Shown: in pieces, positions 34,797 to 36,644 of the stretch
How positions within the stretch are numbered: the first letter of the stretch is position 1
Layout: each line of letters begins with the position of its first letter
Origin: Bacteroidia bacterium
GTDB lineage: Bacteria; Bacteroidota; Bacteroidia; Bacteroidales; Prolixibacteraceae
Reading direction: 5' to 3'
Length of the DNA stretch: 36,644 bases
NCBI GenBank assembly: GCA_025358395.1
Contig: JANYJT010000186.1
Span: 1-36,644, forward strand
Notes under the pieces: model-generated
The model's input: the letters and a program-made list of their open reading frames with translations, nothing else
What the model was told of the DNA's origin: nothing
Database searches by the model: none
Made by a program: the position numbers and the translations under genes

Positions 34797-34898
34797 TTAT
34801 AATTGGCGGTAAATGTAAAAAATATTAACTATACCGTCAACTATATTAATTATAATTGGCGGTATCTGTTATAAAAACCATGATTTAGCCAATTATAA
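34797..34898. repeat. Four-copy TTATAATTGGCGGTA array in alternating orientation over the ATPase promoter
   Basis: Exact 15-bp copies lie at 34797-34811 and 34850-34864 (plus orientation). A 12/14 match lies at 34832-34845 in the opposite orientation (TATAGTTGACGGTA on the minus strand). An 11-bp exact partial copy lies at 34888-34898, also inverted (GCCAATTATAA). Read in gene direction the sites alternate, forming two inverted pairs with gaps of 23 and 20 bp and only 4 bp between the pairs. One copy covers the -33 TTG and another covers the end of the -7 box, as expected of operators. Confidence 0.7.
34810..34840 (-). promoter_or_regulatory. Promoter of the ATPase gene
   Basis: On the minus strand TTG (34840-34838) is followed after 20 bases by TACATTTA (34817-34810), one mismatch from TAnnTTTG. 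Spacing is ideal for a Bacteroidota promoter. Transcription would begin near 34803, leaving a leader of about 17 bases before the ATG at 34786. Both boxes overlap copies of the repeat array. Confidence 0.5.
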
Positions 34899-34922
34899 TT
34901 ACTTGCAAGGATCAAAACAGAC

Positions 34923-35963
34923 TCATTTCTCCTCAAAAGTTTTTGGATAGCTGACCAAATACATCTTCCGTTCGCCTGTCACAGGAATCCAGGTACCTTT
35001 ATCGCGGTCACAATCGTACATCTTCAGTATCCAGGTATCAAATTTTCTTATCCCTTCATATAAATCGATGATTCGAGCTCCTTTGCCAATATCACCATAG
35101 CCATTGCGACCGGTAACATTGCCAAATGCCAGACAAATATGGTGCAAACAACCAATATAATTGTCATTATGGTCGTGACCCACAAAGATGCCCATCACAT
35201 CCTTTGTATCAAGCATGGCTGCAAAGAGTCCGGAATTTATTGACGAGGAGCTAATGTTTTCCTTCTGAGAACCGATGGTAGACGACTTTCCAACTACCTC
35301 CTTGTATTCCTGCAGAGGGATGTGGAAGAATGCCAGCGCATTCATTGGCTTTCCTCCGTTGGAAGTGGTGAAATTAACGCTTTGATTGCGGTACCACTCA
35401 ACCTGGTCACTACGGATCCAGTCGTAGCCCTCGAATTCGTGTTTTTTAGGAAAGCTACTGTGGGAATCCAGGAAATAAAGCACCGTTTCTGTTTTGGAAG
35501 ATTTGGATGAGAGGAGATTCAAAACATAGTTGCCATTCCCGGAAACATTTTCAGGTCCGTTGGAGGTTAGGTTGTAAGGCATCTTTTCCAATGTCTCCAT
35601 GATCTCCTTGCCTGTCATATCATTTTCAATATCATGATTACCAAGGACTATCGTCCAGGGGACTTTGGCATTTATAAAAGTTTGTGCCAACGAACTCCAT
35701 GCTTTGCGGGTATTTTTGGAGGTTACTAAATCTCCGGTCAAAACGACCAGATCGGGTTTTTCGCTGGCAATGACCGAACGCATAAGCGTCAGTGTGCTGT
35801 CCGATATCGCAGAATTATATTCAAAATGCAGGTCCGTAAACTGGACGATCCTGAATTTCCCCTTTGGGTTGAACTTGAGAATTGGTTTGCCTTCAATTTC
35901 CTGAGAAAATGAGGCGGCAGATAATGCCATTATAAGTAAAAAAAGGACAAAAGTTTTCTTCAT
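34923..35963 (-). CDS. Secreted calcineurin-like metallophosphoesterase
   Basis: The product is about 346 residues from ATG 35963, which places the signal peptide (MKKTFVLFLLIMALSAASFS) at the start; ATG 35969 is an alternative. The frame stays open to 36110, but a perfect -7 box lies inside that extension and argues against it. All metal motifs are present: 'FTDLHFEYN' (DxH), 'VVLTGDLV' (GDx), 'IVLGNHD' (GNHD), a later histidine in 'ALAFFHIPLQEY', and 'FVGHDHNDNYIG' (GHxH). This pattern fits PAP29/Dcr2-type phosphatases with a dinuclear metal centre, acting outside the cytoplasm. It is divergent from the AcpH remnant. The substrate (phosphate monoester or diester) is unknown. Confidence 0.85.
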   Translation of the reverse strand: MKKTFVLFLLIMALSAASFSQEIEGKPILKFNPKGKFRIVQFTDLHFEYNSAISDSTLTLMRSVIASEKPDLVVLTGDLVTSKNTRKAWSSLAQTFINAKVPWTIVLGNHDIENDMTGKEIMETLEKMPYNLTSNGPENVSGNGNYVLNLLSSKSSKTETVLYFLDSHSSFPKKHEFEGYDWIRSDQVEWYRNQSVNFTTSNGGKPMNALAFFHIPLQEYKEVVGKSSTIGSQKENISSSSINSGLFAAMLDTKDVMGIFVGHDHNDNYIGCLHHICLAFGNVTGRNGYGDIGKGARIIDLYEGIRKFDTWILKMYDCDRDKGTWIPVTGERKMYLVSYPKTFEEK

Positions 35964-36004
35964 AATCATTTTATTTATCGTTGATTGGAATCTACTAAAC
36001 GCAT

Positions 36005-36012
36005 CAAATTTA
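36005..36012 (-). promoter_or_regulatory. -7 promoter box of the metallophosphoesterase gene
   Basis: On the minus strand this is TAAATTTG, a perfect TAnnTTTG match. It lies about 42 bases before ATG 35963, leaving a leader of about 35 bases. It supports the short start for the gene. Confidence 0.45.
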
Positions 36013-36070
36013 CATACTTTTTTACCTTGGTAAATTTTTGATCCATTAAAAGAATTAACTATTTTGCACC

Positions 36071-36326
36071 ATGAATTATCTCGCGCATCTCTATTTGTCG
36101 GGTGAATCAAGTGAAATCAAGCTGGGGAATTTCATTGGTGATTATGTCCAATCGTACCTCCCTGCCCGCCAACAGCGAATGGGCAATGGAAATACTGCAT
36201 CAGGAATATCACCAGTTCGAATTCCTATTCCGTAGATTCTTTGTGGAACTGACTGATTATGTAGAAAATGAGTTTTATATTTCTATCCCGAAACCTGAAA
36301 ATTATTTGATTAATTTGGATATTTAA
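36071..36326 (+). pseudogene. acpH: ACP phosphodiesterase (AcpH) remnant, middle deleted
   Basis: From ATG 36071 the frame encodes the characteristic AcpH start 'MNYLAHLYLSGESSEIKLGN', continuing 'FIGDYV', and then loses homology and stops at about 36236. In the +1-related frame the C-terminus of the same protein follows: 'IMSNRTSLPANSEWAMEILH', 'EYHQFEFLFRRFFVELTDYV' and 'ENEFYIS', ending at 36326. A normal AcpH has about 195 residues; roughly 115 are missing, including most of the active-site region. The junction lies at about 36143-36152, where ATTATGTC can be read as part of both halves. AcpH removes the phosphopantetheine arm from acyl carrier protein; this copy cannot. Confidence 0.82.
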
Positions 36327-36375
36327 AACCCTGAACAGGATTTATAATTACATAGATATAACCCCAAATTTCAAC

Positions 36376-36644
36376 ATGAAACGACGTACATTTATGAACA
36401 AATTAGGAACCGGAGCACTGATCTCCGGGCTGTCCCTCCCTTTGTTGGCTGCGACCGGCAAAGGGCAACCAGTGTCATCATTAAATTCAGAGGTCATTCA
36501 GCACATGGTGATCTTTGTCTTGAAACACGACAAGGGCTCTGCAGCGGAAGTCAAGTTTTTGTCAGATGCCAGGGCTATCCTAACCAAAATCCCGGTAGTA
36601 AAAGATTTCAGGGTACTGGATCAGGTTAGCATCAAAAACGATTA
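36376..36644 (+). CDS. Dabb (stress-responsive A/B barrel) domain protein, Tat-type signal (5' part)
   Basis: The gene opens at ATG 36376 and is still open at the right edge (89 codons plus two bases). The N-terminus, 'MKRRTFMNKLGTGALISGLS', has a twin-arginine motif followed by a hydrophobic stretch, so export by the Tat pathway is likely. The mature part begins 'SEVIQHMVIFVLKHDKGSAA', continuing 'EVKFLSDARAILTKIPVVKD' and 'FRVLDQVSIKND'. This is the opening of a Dabb-family ferredoxin-like barrel ('HxVxFxxK' then 'IPxV'). The function of secreted Dabb proteins is unknown. The region 36327-36375 upstream is AT-rich and may hold a promoter, but no clear box is seen. Confidence 0.82.
   Translation, partial: MKRRTFMNKLGTGALISGLSLPLLAATGKGQPVSSLNSEVIQHMVIFVLKHDKGSAAEVKFLSDARAILTKIPVVKDFRVLDQVSIKND

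Noticed and set aside
35964..36110. N-terminal extension of the metallophosphoesterase to 395 residues
   Set aside because: The extension precedes a good signal peptide, contains a perfect -7 promoter box and overlaps the divergent AcpH start.
1..36644. tRNA genes, rRNA, CRISPR arrays, riboswitches
   Set aside because: No cloverleaf-like sequence, no regularly spaced array and no recognised riboswitch core was seen by eye; a covariance-model search would be needed to exclude them fully.

Overview
The window comes from a member of the Bacteroidota, probably a Bacteroidales/Marinilabiliales-type chromosome. The evidence is an STN-type TonB-dependent receptor paired with a DUF4249 lipoprotein, a DUF4403 remnant, Bacteroidota-style promoter boxes (TAnnTTTG), weak or absent Shine-Dalgarno sites, and several GTG/TTG starts. 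No tRNA, rRNA, CRISPR array, transposase, integrase or phage gene was seen. All family assignments were made by eye from motifs, without database searches.

Layout. 1-308: 5' part of a DoxX-type membrane protein (minus strand, cut by the left edge). 534-1286: Nudix-fold regulator with a degenerate Nudix box, divergent from a carbohydrate-degradation block (1417-9273). That block holds a secreted CE1-type esterase, a periplasmic MBL hydrolase, two intact GH3 glycosidases and a third, decayed GH3 gene. 9361-15591: a TonB-dependent receptor, a DUF4249 lipoprotein, a macroglobulin-domain/plug-like protein and a periplasmic protein of unknown function. 15738-20032: two translationally coupled hybrid histidine kinases. 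20059-24480: a Gfo/Idh/MocA oxidoreductase, an S9 peptidase and a nitroreductase. 24477-29780: an exported Gfo/Idh/MocA protein and an acyl-CoA ligase (minus), a PQQ-type propeller with a polyproline insert (plus) and CoaX (minus). 29976-32788: a novel alpha/beta-hydrolase fusion (plus) and a YiaK-like dehydrogenase (minus). 32905-36644: a DUF4403 remnant, an AAA+/winged-helix/nuclease-like ATPase with a repeat array over its promoter, a metallophosphoesterase, an ACP-phosphodiesterase remnant and the start of a Tat-exported Dabb protein.

How the genes may work together. The esterase and GH3 enzymes would deacylate and trim plant-type oligosaccharides in the periplasm, under a sugar-sensing Nudix regulator (inference). 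There is no SusD, so this is not a classical polysaccharide utilisation locus. The receptor, DUF4249 protein and MG2/plug-like protein look like one outer-membrane uptake or surface system. Most of the remaining genes are ordinary metabolism.

The two points most worth a second look are these. (a) The ATPase gene at 33374-34786 has four copies of a TTATAATTGGCGGTA-type motif in alternating orientation over its own promoter. (b) Three unrelated genes (GH3, DUF4403, AcpH) have decayed in the same way: both ends are kept and the middle is missing, in two cases at a junction that looks like microhomology.
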